From contig NZ_MZMU01000012.1 in NCBI RefSeq assembly GCF_004123835.1, positions 558,001 through 622,000 of the forward strand: a stretch of 64,000 nucleotides of DNA, read 5' to 3'. The position numbers and the translations under genes are program-made. Every line of letters starts with the position of its first letter. Position 1 is the first letter of the stretch. Below, in pieces: positions 26,673 to 35,242 of this stretch. A model generated the notes under the pieces. That model made no database searches. It saw only the letters and a program-made list of their open reading frames with translations, and was not told where the DNA came from. Origin of the DNA: Rhizobium leguminosarum. GTDB taxonomy: Bacteria; Pseudomonadota; Alphaproteobacteria; Rhizobiales; Rhizobiaceae.

Positions 26673-27217
26673 TTTCCACCTCGCAATCTTGCCGCCAGCG
26701 CCTTGATGCCTCTGTGAACGCCGACCTTGACCGCCGATTCCGACTGTCCGGTGCGGCTTGCCGTATCGGCCACCGACTGCCCCTCGAGCTTGACCTGACG
26801 GATCAGCTCCTGCTGGTGCTGCGGCAGGCCGTTCAACAGCCGTTCGACATCCATGCGCGCTGCAATCGCATCCTCCCTGAAATCGTCTTCGATCTCCTCG
26901 TCCAGCTCCATTTCCGCCTTGTACCGGCCGCCATGCTTCCGGTGATGGTCGATCAGCTTGTAGCGGGCAATCGAGAAGAACCACGCGGTGAACGGCCGCT
27001 CCCTGTCATAGGTCGCCCGGCGCGAATGCAGCGCCAGCAACGTCTCCTGCACGAGATCTTCCGTGTCGGATTTCGCGGTAGTGCCGATCCGCCCGCCGTA
27101 ATAACCGACGAGCAGGGTTCGCAACGTCACGAGCAGACGCCGATAGGCTGCCTCGTCCCCGTCGAGGGAAAGAAGCATCAGCATCTTCAGTGCTTGTTCC
27201 GAATGGGCGCTCGTCAT
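26669..27217 (-). CDS. sigF: ECF RNA polymerase sigma factor (SigF type)
   Basis: 182 residues. Region 2 is seen at about 20-95 (DTEDLVQETLLALHSRRATY; PFTAWFFSIARYKLIDH) and region 4 at about 125-180 (LPQHQQELIRQVKLEGQSVA; AVKVGVHRGIKAL). It overlaps the NrsF gene by 4 bp, the pairing of the SigF-NrsF system of Caulobacter. The upstream DNA has a GTAACC-N15-CGAA element, so autoregulation is likely. Its probable targets are divergently transcribed from 27452 on. Confidence 0.92.
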   Translation of the reverse strand: MTSAHSEQALKMLMLLSLDGDEAAYRRLLVTLRTLLVGYYGGRIGTTAKSDTEDLVQETLLALHSRRATYDRERPFTAWFFSIARYKLIDHHRKHGGRYKAEMELDEEIEDDFREDAIAARMDVERLLNGLPQHQQELIRQVKLEGQSVADTASRTGQSESAVKVGVHRGIKALAARLRGGK

Positions 27218-27233
27218 GTCGTCTGCAATATCA

Positions 27234-27258
27234 TTCGGGTGGATGACGCTTTGGTTAC
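27234..27258 (-). promoter_or_regulatory. Candidate SigF promoter of sigF-nrsF
   Basis: On the minus strand GTAACC (27258-27253), 15 bases, CGAA (27237-27234). It ends 17 bp before the sigF start. The motif resembles the -35/-10 pair reported for SigF of Caulobacter and matches the one at 27364, apart from one base of spacing. Confidence 0.6.
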
Positions 27259-27284
27259 AGGCGGGTTCAAAAAATCTTCCGGCG

Positions 27285-27340
27285 GCAATTCAAAGTGTAC
27301 AGCGTCCTTTGCGCGTCTCTAAAAGACGCGCGTGCTGTAG
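27285..27340. repeat. Intergenic repeat, second copy, with hairpin
   Basis: GCAATTCAAAGTG to CCTTTGCGCGT repeats 5253-5285. It is followed by the hairpin GCGCGTCT-N5-AGACGCGC and CTGTAG. It lies between the two divergent SigF-type promoters, so it is a mobile-type insertion in a regulatory gap or a transcript boundary. Confidence 0.7.
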
Positions 27341-27363
27341 CGCTATCACATAAGCGTGAGGCT

Positions 27364-27389
27364 GTAACCGCCTTCGCAAGGGGATCGAA
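27364..27389 (+). promoter_or_regulatory. Candidate SigF promoter of the MXKDX-cytochrome b-molybdoenzyme cluster
   Basis: GTAACC (27364-27369), 16 bases, CGAA (27386-27389), 62 bp before the MXKDX gene start. It matches the element upstream of sigF on the other strand, so SigF probably drives this cluster. Confidence 0.65.
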
Positions 27390-27451
27390 TTCAGGACTGT
27401 GAGCCGTCGGCGGGTGCCGGCGGACATGTCAATCGATCCGAGGAGACCCTC

Positions 27452-27721
27452 ATGACCAAGATCCTTTCCAGCCTTGCTGCCTGCACCTTCGTCATCGGCC
27501 TGTCGCTTGCCGGCGCCGCCAGCGCCCAAAGCAGCGATGCCATGAAGAAAGACAGCATGAAGACCGACACGATGTCGAAGGATGCGATGTCCAAGGATGC
27601 GATGTCGAAGGACGCAATGGCGACCGGCAGCACCAAGGCCGACTGCATGCACAATGCCGGCATGGAGAAGGACACGATGAAGAAGGACACGATGATGAAG
27701 GCCTGTGATGCGATGAAGTAA
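27452..27721 (+). CDS. Exported pentapeptide MXKDX-repeat protein
   Basis: 89 residues. A signal peptide (1-25, ending AASA) is followed by a low-complexity region of MXKDX-type pentapeptides (MKKDS, MKTDT, MSKDA three times, MEKDT, MKKDT) and two Cys (near 64 and 85). This is the MXKDX (TIGR02953) family, periplasmic, rich in Met and Lys/Asp; Met-rich repeats suggest copper or oxidant handling, not proven. CGAGGAG lies 8-10 bp before the ATG. It is the first gene after the SigF-type promoter. Confidence 0.85.
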   Translation: MTKILSSLAACTFVIGLSLAGAASAQSSDAMKKDSMKTDTMSKDAMSKDAMSKDAMATGSTKADCMHNAGMEKDTMKKDTMMKACDAMK

Positions 27722-27730
27722 GCTTTAGCC

Positions 27731-27762
27731 GCGGCCGCTGAAACTATTTGGCCGGCGGCCGC
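27731..27762 (+). terminator. GC hairpin between the MXKDX gene and the cytochrome b gene
   Basis: GCGGCCGC (27731-27738), 16 bases, GCGGCCGC (27755-27762), then GTCCTTTC. The T-run is weak, so it may work as a partial terminator that makes the small repeat protein more abundant than the oxidoreductase pair. Confidence 0.35.
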
Positions 27763-27807
27763 GTCCTTTCTCGCGAAGACCTTTCATGTCGATCCGGAGG
27801 AACTACA

Positions 27808-28650
27808 ATGGCCACGACCGATGCCGGCATGGCGAGCGGACGCACGCTCTTCTACCGCCATGGCCTGCTGGTGCGCCTGTCGCACTGGGTAAACGTGCTG
27901 TGCATGACGGTGCTGCTGTACAGCGGCCTGCAGATATTCAACGCCCATCCGGCGCTCTATTGGGGCCAGTACGGCGCCGACAACGATCCGTCCTTCATTT
28001 CCATGGGGGCGGTACAGGAAGGCGATGCGCTGAAGGGCGTGACGCACTTGGGCGGATTGAGCTTCGATACGACGGGCATTCTCGGGGTTTCGAATGTCGA
28101 CGGCGAGGCCGCGGTGCGCGGCTTTCCGAACTGGCTGACCTTGCCGAGCTACCAGGATCTGGCATCGGGCCGGCGCTGGCATTTCTTCTTTGCCTGGCTG
28201 TTCGTCATCAATGGCTTCATCTATCTCGCCTATGGTTTCGTCAGCCGGCATTTCCGCCGCGATCTGCTGCCGGCGGCCGAAGAGCTGAAGCCTTCGCATC
28301 TCGGCCATGAGATCGTCAGCCACGCCCGGCTGCGCTTTCCCAAGGGGGCCGAGGCCCGCCACTATAATACACTGCAGAAACTCGCCTATGTCGCCGTGAT
28401 CTTCGTGCTGTTGCCGCTGATGATCGGAACGGGGCTTACCATGTCGCCGGGCTTCAACGCGGTCGCGCCCTGGCTGCTCGATCTGTTCGGCGGCCGGCAA
28501 TCGGCCCGCACGCTGCATTTCCTGACCGCCTTCTCGCTCGTCGCCTTCGTCGCCGTGCATGTGGCGATGGTGCTGGTCTCGGGCGTGTTCAACAATTTGC
28601 GTTCGATGGTCACCGGCTATTACGACATCGGGCAGGGAGGAAAGTCATGA
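27808..28650 (+). CDS. Membrane cytochrome b (b561/thiosulfate reductase-like)
   Basis: 280 residues from ATG 27808, with CGGAGG at 27795-27800. Four to five membrane helices, with His residues in helices placed as heme b ligands: RLSHWVNVL (about 26), RRWHFFFAWLF (about 130), TLHFLTAFSLVAFVAVHVAM (about 235-250). It belongs to the Ni/Fe-hydrogenase/cytochrome b561 fold group (PF01292). It is expected to pass quinol electrons to or from the molybdoenzyme whose gene overlaps it by 4 bp (ATGA), like MsrQ-MsrP. Confidence 0.85.
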   Translation: MATTDAGMASGRTLFYRHGLLVRLSHWVNVLCMTVLLYSGLQIFNAHPALYWGQYGADNDPSFISMGAVQEGDALKGVTHLGGLSFDTTGILGVSNVDGEAAVRGFPNWLTLPSYQDLASGRRWHFFFAWLFVINGFIYLAYGFVSRHFRRDLLPAAEELKPSHLGHEIVSHARLRFPKGAEARHYNTLQKLAYVAVIFVLLPLMIGTGLTMSPGFNAVAPWLLDLFGGRQSARTLHFLTAFSLVAFVAVHVAMVLVSGVFNNLRSMVTGYYDIGQGGKS

Positions 28651-29423
28651 GCCGCATCATCACCAGGCGTCGCTTCCTGATCGGCGCGACCATGACGGCA
28701 TCAGCGCTGGGGCTCGCCGGCTGCGATGCCCTTGTCGAAAACGATCGGACGAAATCGGTGTTGAAGATCGCCGAAGGCCTCAGCATGAAGACGCAGCGCT
28801 TCCTGCTCGGCGACGACGCGCTCGCCCGCGAATTCACCGAAGCCGATATCTCGCCGACCTTCCGCGCCAACGGCACGAGCATGCCCGACAATGCCCGCTA
28901 TATGGACTGGATGAACCAGCGGTTTTCGGGCTGGAAACTCGAGGTCGGCGGGCTGGTCGACAAGCCGATGCAATTGTCGCTGGCCGAGCTGAAAGCCCTG
29001 CCGGCCCGCACGCAGATCACAAGGCATGACTGCGTCGAGGGCTGGAGCGCGATCGGCAAATGGACCGGCGTGCCGCTCGGCGCGCTGCTGCAGGCGGCGG
29101 GCCTGAAACCCGAAGCCCGCTACATCGTCTTCCACTGCGCCGACGAATATGAAAAGACGCTCGACGGCAGCGGTTGGTATTACGAAAGCATCGATCTCGT
29201 CGATGCGTTTCACCCCCAGACGATCCTTGCCCACACCATGAACGGCCGCAATCTCGAAGTTGCCCACGGCGCGCCGCTCCGGCTCCGGGTCGAGCGCCAG
29301 CTCGGTTACAAGCAGGCAAAATACCTGACCGGCATCGAAGCCGTCGCCGATCTCGGCCAGCTTTACGGCGGCAATGGCGGCTTCTGGGAGGATCGCGGTT
29401 ATGAATGGTATGCGGGCATATAG
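28647..29423 (+). CDS. Molybdopterin-dependent oxidoreductase (YedY/MsrP-like), Tat exported
   Basis: 258 residues. Twin-arginine signal (TRRRFLIGATM) followed by a lipobox-like LAGC at about 24-27, so it may be lipid-anchored in the periplasm. The sulfite oxidase fold (PF00174) is marked by ITRHDCVEGWSAIGKWTGVPL near 128-148, whose Cys ligates Mo, and by YESIDLVDAFHPQTILAHTMNG. It may reduce protein methionine sulfoxide or another oxidised compound using electrons from the cytochrome b. A YedY-type enzyme is also in the SigF regulon of Caulobacter, in agreement with the promoter here. Confidence 0.88.
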   Translation: MSRIITRRRFLIGATMTASALGLAGCDALVENDRTKSVLKIAEGLSMKTQRFLLGDDALAREFTEADISPTFRANGTSMPDNARYMDWMNQRFSGWKLEVGGLVDKPMQLSLAELKALPARTQITRHDCVEGWSAIGKWTGVPLGALLQAAGLKPEARYIVFHCADEYEKTLDGSGWYYESIDLVDAFHPQTILAHTMNGRNLEVAHGAPLRLRVERQLGYKQAKYLTGIEAVADLGQLYGGNGGFWEDRGYEWYAGI

Positions 29424-29522
29424 TCCCTGACGACATGCCGACCTTGACGCTTTCCTCGTGTCGGGTTCCACGGCCGGAGAGGTCGTCGTGACCGAGTGTG
29501 CGGAACTCCGCCGCTGCCGCGC

Positions 29523-30299
29523 TCAGGCAGAGAGGCCGATGGTGATGGTAGCGGATAGCACGCCGCTATCGAGCTTTTCGAAATCGAACATGTAGTCGGC
29601 CGCATCCTCCGGGATGAGGCCGTCCTCGTCGTTGCGCGTATTGCGGGCAGGGCGCCCGAGATAGTCGGGATGCTCACCATAGATGATATCGCTCAGCACA
29701 TCGTCGAAATAGATCTGGCTGACGAGAAGCTCCTTGCCCTCGACGAGGATGCGGCAATGAACATGCGGCGTGCGGCCCTTGTACCATCCGGGATAGGCCG
29801 TCAAAAAGCTTGCCTGCCCCTTGGCATCCGTCAGCTGGCGGCCGCGGAAGGCAAGACCGCTGATCGCCTCGGCATCGCCGAAGGTGCACATCTCCGCAGC
29901 CTCGCGGCCGGAATAGATGCCGCGGTGATCGGTATGCCAGATTTCGATATCGGCATTTTCGACCGGCCGGCAATCGGCCGCGTGGACGATCCGAACGGCC
30001 AACCGCATAGGCAGCCCGGCCTTTCCTTCCGAAATGTCCTGACGGGCCGGGACATTGTTGACATGGCAGGGGCCAAGGGTCTGGGCGACGGTCACAACGC
30101 AATTCGGACGGGTACGGAAGAGCGCCTCGGGCAGCTTTTCCAAGGTAACCGACTTTGTGCCGCCGCTTACGAAATCCGTTCCATTCCAGTCGAATGTCCT
30201 GGCGGCAACAACGACATGCCGCCGCGGCCAGATCGCCACCGCAACCACGGATGATGCGACAATGGCCGCACCTCCAAGCACAAGGGTCCGCCTTTTCAT
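29523..30299 (-). CDS. Intradiol ring-cleavage dioxygenase-like exported protein
   Basis: 258 residues. An N-terminal signal or anchor (KRRTLVLGGAAIVASSVVAVA) leads to a beta-sandwich domain. Ligand positions of intradiol dioxygenases are present: GPCH near 93-96, Tyr in GIYSG near 128, Tyr in PGWYKG near 168, and HVH near 174-176. The family (PF00775) includes catechol and protocatechuate dioxygenases, but exported versions with this layout have unknown substrates. It is transcribed towards the molybdoenzyme gene. Confidence 0.8.
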   Translation of the reverse strand: MKRRTLVLGGAAIVASSVVAVAIWPRRHVVVAARTFDWNGTDFVSGGTKSVTLEKLPEALFRTRPNCVVTVAQTLGPCHVNNVPARQDISEGKAGLPMRLAVRIVHAADCRPVENADIEIWHTDHRGIYSGREAAEMCTFGDAEAISGLAFRGRQLTDAKGQASFLTAYPGWYKGRTPHVHCRILVEGKELLVSQIYFDDVLSDIIYGEHPDYLGRPARNTRNDEDGLIPEDAADYMFDFEKLDSGVLSATITIGLSA

Positions 30300-30643
30300 C
30301 TGTCTTCCTTTGCCTCAAGACGCAGGATTTAAGGAGGGTAGACCGGAAATTCCAATTAAATCTCGGCAATGATCGGCGGCAACGAAATCATCTGCATCAG
30401 ATGCCCGTCGAGACGGCAGGTGGGTCCCGAAGCGGCCATTCCTGTTTGCAGGCGGATTGACGAGAAAGCGTATTCTGCCGATGTTAGCAGATGGACGGTT
30501 GCTCCAAGGCGCCCATTGGGCTCCATTCGCGTAAAAGCTGCTGTAAAGCATTGAATTGCCGGATAATTTTATCCTAGAATCGATTCCGCTTTGAACTATG
30601 CAGTAGGTATCCAAAATTCGTTTCCGAGCCAGGGCAGAGGCAT
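30300..30643. other. Gap between dioxygenase-like and antiporter genes, no gene seen
   Basis: 344 bp with a divergent layout. It must hold promoters for both neighbours. An AT-rich stretch at 30545-30600 (GGATAATTTTATCCTAGAAT, partly palindromic) is the likely promoter or operator of the antiporter gene. Confidence 0.35.
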
Positions 30644-32224
30644 ATGGAACCAACCCACTTGTTCGAGCTCGTCATCGCGATGTTTCTTGCGATCATCGCG
30701 CTGCACTATGCGGCCCACAGGCTCGGATTGCCGCCGTCCGTCGCGCTGCTGACGGGTGGCGCCTTGCTGGCGTTTGTGCCGGGGTTGCCGGCGATATCAG
30801 TCGATCCGGAGCTGGTGCTGGTCATCTTCCTGCCGCCGCTCCTAATGGACGGCGCCTGGGCCATCGCGCTCGCGCGGTTGCGGCGCCATATGATCGGCAT
30901 CGCCTCGCTGGCCATCGGCGCTGTGTTGTTCACCTGTGCGGTGGTGGCCGTCGTGGCCCATCTTATCTTTCCATCGCTTCCCTGGGCAGCCTGCGCGGCC
31001 CTTGGCGCGATCGTTGCACCCCCGGACGCGGTCTCGGCGCGCGCCGTGCTCGAGCGAGTCAGGCTGCCGCGGCGGCTGCAGATTCTTTTGGAAGGCGAGA
31101 GCCTGCTCAACGATGCGACCGGCCTGGTTCTTTTCCGTTTTGCCGTTGCCGCCGCCGCAACGGGAGCCTTCAGCGCGGGGGAGGCAGTCGGCAGCTTCCT
31201 CGTGCTGGCGCTCGGCGGCGCCGTCGTCGGCGTCGTTGTGGGAACGGCATGGGTCAAGTTCATCCGGCGTCTCGGCGACGAATATCTGATCATCGCAGCC
31301 ACGGTGCTGCTCGGCTGGATTTCCTATCTGCTCGGAGAGCTGCTGCATGTTTCCGGCGTCATCGCCACCGTCACCACCGGCCTGATCGCGTCCTGGCACC
31401 AGCACACCGTATTTTCAGCCGCAACGCGCATGCGCGGCACGTCGTTCTGGACCGTGATGATCTTCCTGATGGAAGCTTCGGTTTTCACCCTGATCGGCCT
31501 CTCGCTGCGGGATGTGGTCGAACGCGGCGGCGGCTTGACCACCGTGATCGCGACGATGGGACTACCGATGCTGGCGATCCTCGTCACACTTGTGGTGGCG
31601 CGTTTTGCCTGGGTTTTTGCCTCCGATCTCGTCATCAGGTTCTGTGCAGCCCTGGGGATGACGCGAGCTCAGCCGCTCGGCGCTGGCGGCGCGACGGTTC
31701 TCAGCTGGGCAGGCGTGCGCGGCGTGATCACGCTCGCCCTGGCGCTCAGCCTGCCCGAGGGGTTCCCGGGCCGTGACTTCATCCTCGCCACATCCTTTGC
31801 CGTCATTCTCGGAACAGTGCTCGTGCAGGGCACGACATTGAGGCGGGTGATCGCCTGGGCGCGGCTGGCGCCGGAGACGGAAAGAGCGCGCCTCACAATG
31901 AGCCAAGCCGAAGCCGCCATGGCACAGGTGCAGCTCGGGATCGTCCAAAACCTGGCATATGACGCAGAGGGAACGCTCATCCACCCGCAATTGCTGGAGC
32001 GCTACCAGCGCAGGGCGACAGCGATCGTCGATTATGCCGAGAGAACCGAGCATTACGTGCCGGTGCTCCATGCTCATTTCGACGTCGTTCTCGAAGCGGT
32101 TGCATCAGGGCGCCGCGAACTCATTCGCCTCCATCGCGCCGGCGACATTGACGACGAAACGTTAGACGAGCTGGAACGGGATCTCGATCTCGAGGAACTG
32201 AGCGCGATCTCGGCCAAGGCGTGA
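30644..32224 (+). CDS. Na+/H+ antiporter, CPA1 family
   Basis: 526 residues with about 12 membrane helices (1-400) and a soluble C-terminal region of about 125 residues. Family marks: FLPPLLMDGAWAI near 66-78, APPDAVSA near 125, and the ion-binding ND pair in GESLLNDATGLVLF near 148-161. It exchanges cytoplasmic Na+ or K+ for H+ and helps pH and salt homeostasis. It is convergent with kup, which sets two monovalent cation transporters side by side. Confidence 0.92.
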   Translation: MEPTHLFELVIAMFLAIIALHYAAHRLGLPPSVALLTGGALLAFVPGLPAISVDPELVLVIFLPPLLMDGAWAIALARLRRHMIGIASLAIGAVLFTCAVVAVVAHLIFPSLPWAACAALGAIVAPPDAVSARAVLERVRLPRRLQILLEGESLLNDATGLVLFRFAVAAAATGAFSAGEAVGSFLVLALGGAVVGVVVGTAWVKFIRRLGDEYLIIAATVLLGWISYLLGELLHVSGVIATVTTGLIASWHQHTVFSAATRMRGTSFWTVMIFLMEASVFTLIGLSLRDVVERGGGLTTVIATMGLPMLAILVTLVVARFAWVFASDLVIRFCAALGMTRAQPLGAGGATVLSWAGVRGVITLALALSLPEGFPGRDFILATSFAVILGTVLVQGTTLRRVIAWARLAPETERARLTMSQAEAAMAQVQLGIVQNLAYDAEGTLIHPQLLERYQRRATAIVDYAERTEHYVPVLHAHFDVVLEAVASGRRELIRLHRAGDIDDETLDELERDLDLEELSAISAKA

Positions 32225-32298
32225 GGTTCAGCGCCTCGCGCCCTTCGATATCATCGTCAACGCATTACGATACGCCGCCGACGAGCGGCGTTCTGCCC

Positions 32299-34200
32299 TT
32301 AAATGGCAATCTGCTCGCCAAGTTCGACGACGCGGTTGGACGGCAGGTTGAAGTAATCGGAGGGATCGATGGCCAAGCCTTCCAGCGCCATGAATATGCG
32401 CTCCTGCCAGGCGGGCAGCCCGGTATTCGGCGTCCTGACGAGGTTCCGGCGGCCGAGATAGAAGGAGGTCCTCATGATCTCGAACTTGAAGCCGCCCTCA
32501 CGGCAGAGAGCCAGCGCCCGGGTGACATCAGGGTCGTCCATGAAGCCGAAGGTGATGTCGAGGCGCACGAAACGCGGCGAGAGCTGGCTGATCCTGATGC
32601 GGCGGCTATCGGGAACATAAGGTTCGTCCTCGGTCCAGACGGTCAGGATGACATTCTGTTCGTGGAGCACGTGATTGTGCTTGAGATTGTGGAGCAGAAC
32701 ATTCGGCGTGCGATCCGGGACGCTGGTCAGGAAGACTGCCGTTCCCGGAACAGTGACCGGCGAATGCTCCGACTTTCGTTCGATCGACCGGATGAAGGAA
32801 TCGAGCGGGATCTCGTTGTTGGCCCGCAGTCGCTTCAGATAGGCCTGTCCTCGGGTCCATGTCCACATCAGGATCATGATCGCCAGCGCCAAGGCGACCG
32901 GAACCCAGCCGCCATCGTGGATCTTTAAAAGGTTGGCCGCCAGGAACAGGACTTCGATGATGAAGAGCGGCAGCAGCAGGAGGGTGGCGAGCACGAGGGA
33001 GTAGCCCCAGACGGCCCGGAGGAACTGGAAGACCAGCATGGTGGAGATTACCATGGTTCCGGTCACGGAGATGCCATAGGCCGTCGCCAGCGACTCGGAG
33101 TCGCCGAAGGAAAAGATCAGCATCAAGACGCCGACCAGCAGGAGAAGATTGACGGCCGGCACGTAGATCTGGCCGGTGTTGGTCTCCGACGTGAACTTGA
33201 TGCGCAGTCTCGGCAGGAAGCCGAGATGAACCGCTTGTCGGGCCAGCGAAAATGCGCCCGTTATCACCGCCTGGCTGGCGATGATCGTTGCCATCGTCGC
33301 CAGGAGAACCACCGGCAGCAACGCCCAATCGGGATACATCAGAAAGAACGGATTGGTGGCCGCTTCGGGATGGCTAAGAACCAGCGCGCCTTGGCCGAGA
33401 TAATTCAGGAGCAATGCCGGAAAGACGAGCACGAACCATGCCATCTGGATCGGGCGGCGCCCGAAATGCCCGAGATCGGCATAGAGTGCTTCGGCACCCG
33501 TCACCGTGAGAAACACGGCGCCGAGCACGATGAGGCCGACGGTGCCGGCATGAGCGAGGAACGAGAGCGCGTTGATCGGATTGAGGGCGGTAAGAATCCT
33601 CCAGTCGTCGCCGATATGGATCAGGCCGCCTGCTGCCATGGCCAGAAACCACAAGACCGTGATCGGCCCGAAAAACATCGAGACGGCGGCCGTTCCCCGG
33701 GACTGGACGGCAAAGAGAACGATCATGATCGCAGCCGACGCAAGCGGGACGTATTCGGCAAAGGCCGGCGTGACCAGCTTCAGGCCTTCGAGCGCCGACA
33801 TGACGGACAGGGCCGGCGTGATCATCGCATCGCCGATGAAGAGGGCTGCTCCGATCAGGCCGGCGAAGAAGAGCACGGGCACGTTTCGCCCCATCTTCTT
33901 CATCAGGAGGGCGAGAAGCGAGAGCGTGCCGCCTTCGCCGTCATTGTCCGCCCTGAGAAGGAAGAGCACATATTTGAAGGTCACGATGATCGTCAGCGTC
34001 CAGATCATCAGCGAAATGAGACCGATGACCTCGGCTTCGTGTACGCCATCGGCGGCAAACGGCCTCAGCGCCTCGCGAAGGGCATAGAGCGGGCTGGTGC
34101 CGATATCGCCATAGACGACGCCGACCGCGCCGATGACCAGTCCGACGAAGCCTTTTCGGCCAGCACCTTCACCCGTATTGTCTGCATGTGTTGACGTCAT
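32299..34200 (-). CDS. kup: KUP-family potassium uptake protein
   Basis: 633 residues from ATG 34200, with GGGGAA as ribosome site. Twelve membrane helices occupy 20-440, including the family start GVVYGDIGTSPLYALREAL near 29-47 with the conserved GDIGTSPLYA. A soluble C-terminal domain of about 180 residues ends in FNLPSNRVVELGEQIAI. It imports K+ with H+. The open frame continues upstream of 34200, and the leader DNA is duplicated at 34725-34905 before a small unrelated gene. Confidence 0.94.
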   Translation of the reverse strand: MTSTHADNTGEGAGRKGFVGLVIGAVGVVYGDIGTSPLYALREALRPFAADGVHEAEVIGLISLMIWTLTIIVTFKYVLFLLRADNDGEGGTLSLLALLMKKMGRNVPVLFFAGLIGAALFIGDAMITPALSVMSALEGLKLVTPAFAEYVPLASAAIMIVLFAVQSRGTAAVSMFFGPITVLWFLAMAAGGLIHIGDDWRILTALNPINALSFLAHAGTVGLIVLGAVFLTVTGAEALYADLGHFGRRPIQMAWFVLVFPALLLNYLGQGALVLSHPEAATNPFFLMYPDWALLPVVLLATMATIIASQAVITGAFSLARQAVHLGFLPRLRIKFTSETNTGQIYVPAVNLLLLVGVLMLIFSFGDSESLATAYGISVTGTMVISTMLVFQFLRAVWGYSLVLATLLLLPLFIIEVLFLAANLLKIHDGGWVPVALALAIMILMWTWTRGQAYLKRLRANNEIPLDSFIRSIERKSEHSPVTVPGTAVFLTSVPDRTPNVLLHNLKHNHVLHEQNVILTVWTEDEPYVPDSRRIRISQLSPRFVRLDITFGFMDDPDVTRALALCREGGFKFEIMRTSFYLGRRNLVRTPNTGLPAWQERIFMALEGLAIDPSDYFNLPSNRVVELGEQIAI

Positions 34201-34295
34201 GGTTCCCCGCTCATGCCACTTGGCCATGGACACAAACATATGCCGCATTGCAGAACGGCAAGTAAATTGATGTGGGTGTGAATTTTTTGTGGGGG
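34131..34295 (-). repeat. kup leader and N-terminus, duplicated segment 1
   Basis: Covers the first about 23 codons of kup and about 95 bp upstream. Nearly the same sequence lies at 34725-34905. Shared blocks include CACAAACATATGCCG, ATTGCAGAACGGCAAGTAAA and ACCCGTATTGT. Confidence 0.8.
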
Positions 34296-34386
34296 GTGGA
34301 GGCGGATGTGGGCGTGGGAGCGTTGTGTATTCGGGGAGCGCGCAAACTCCAAACCTTGTCGCGCTCCCCGTGATACTCTGCGTCAA

Positions 34387-34809
34387 TCAGCGAACAGACG
34401 CGCAGCTCCCAACGTCATCAGGCTTGACGTGGCCGGATTGAAGATCGCTCCATTGCGGTATCGACGGATCAGGGCCGCCGATCGTTGCCTCGAACGTGGC
34501 ACGGTCCACCTTGATGAGGCGTCCTGACGACGTGATGCTCACCATCTCCTTTTTGCTGACATAAGCCAGGCTGGCATTCAGCCGGCAGAAGAACCGCTTA
34601 CTGCTGTTCGAAACGACCCAGCCGTAGCCGCCGGCCTTGCCTTTGGTGAGTTTGCCGACGGCATAACCCTGCTTTTCAAGCTTCGAAAAGGATTCCGCCT
34701 GCGCAATGTCCGGCATAAAGGCAAAGCCGATCACCGCGCCGACGAGCAGCCCGACAAAGCCCTTCCAGCCGGCACGTGCACCCGTATTGTTTATATGCGT
34801 CGACGCCAT
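34387..34809 (-). CDS. Small exported protein whose signal region matches the kup N-terminus
   Basis: 140 residues from ATG 34809. Residues 1-26 (MASTH-NNTG-AGWKGFVGL-VGAV) parallel the Kup start (MTSTH-NNTG-AGRKGFVGL-IGAV), then diverge into a signal peptide end FMPDIAQA. The mature part (about 37-140) has no recognised family; it contains GYGWVVSNSSKRFFCRLNAS and a C-terminal Cys, so one disulfide is possible. The upstream 95-115 bp also match kup, so both genes may share a promoter type. It appears to be a chimera made by duplication of the kup 5' end. Confidence 0.7.
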   Translation of the reverse strand: MASTHINNTGARAGWKGFVGLLVGAVIGFAFMPDIAQAESFSKLEKQGYAVGKLTKGKAGGYGWVVSNSSKRFFCRLNASLAYVSKKEMVSITSSGRLIKVDRATFEATIGGPDPSIPQWSDLQSGHVKPDDVGSCASVR

Positions 34810-34905
34810 AGTTCCCCTCTCGTGCGACTTGCCCATGGGCACAAACATATGCCGATTGCAGAACGGCAAGTAAATTGAGGTGAGTGCGAATTTTGTGAGG
34901 GAGGG
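34725..34905 (-). repeat. kup leader and N-terminus, duplicated segment 2
   Basis: Partner of 34131-34295. It covers the signal-peptide codons and the leader of the small protein at 34387-34809. Small indels and substitutions show that the duplication is not recent. Confidence 0.8.
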
Positions 34906-35048
34906 GAGGTGGACGTGGACCGAGCAGCTGCGCGTTACAGAAATACCAGCGGCCGCCAACCATGCGTGAAATCAGCGGCGGCTGTATCATGCTGACAGAG
35001 ACTGTCAGCAAGGGTGGTTGACAATCCTGAGAGCGCGGCTTTTTGAGC

Positions 35049-35163
35049 TAGAGCATGATGCCGAAAAGTGTGAGCGGTTTTCGGACGACATCATGCTCTA
35101 ACTATATAATGTAGAACAGGATTCAGATTTTAGGCCGACCCGGCCTAAAATCACCCTGTTCTA
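35049..35163. repeat. Composite intergenic element of two palindromes
   Basis: First hairpin 35049-35100: TAGAGCATGATG with CATCATGCTCTA, and inner CCGAAAA with TTTTCGG. Second hairpin 35112-35163: TAGAACAGG with CCTGTTCTA, and inner GATTTTAGGCCG with CGGCCTAAAATC. This type is frequent between genes in rhizobia. It fills much of the 433-bp gap between the small exported protein and the MFS gene; no gene was seen there. Confidence 0.75.
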
Positions 35164-35242
35164 GCGCCATTTCGTCGGAAAGTCCGGCTATCCGCGGGAT
35201 CGCTCCGCTTCGATCTCGCCCCAATCGGAGCAGAGTGTCGAG

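Noticed and set aside
33226..34194. Plus-strand frame of 322 codons opposite kup
   Set aside because: Arg/His/Glu/Asp-rich shadow; kup on the minus strand has the full family signature.
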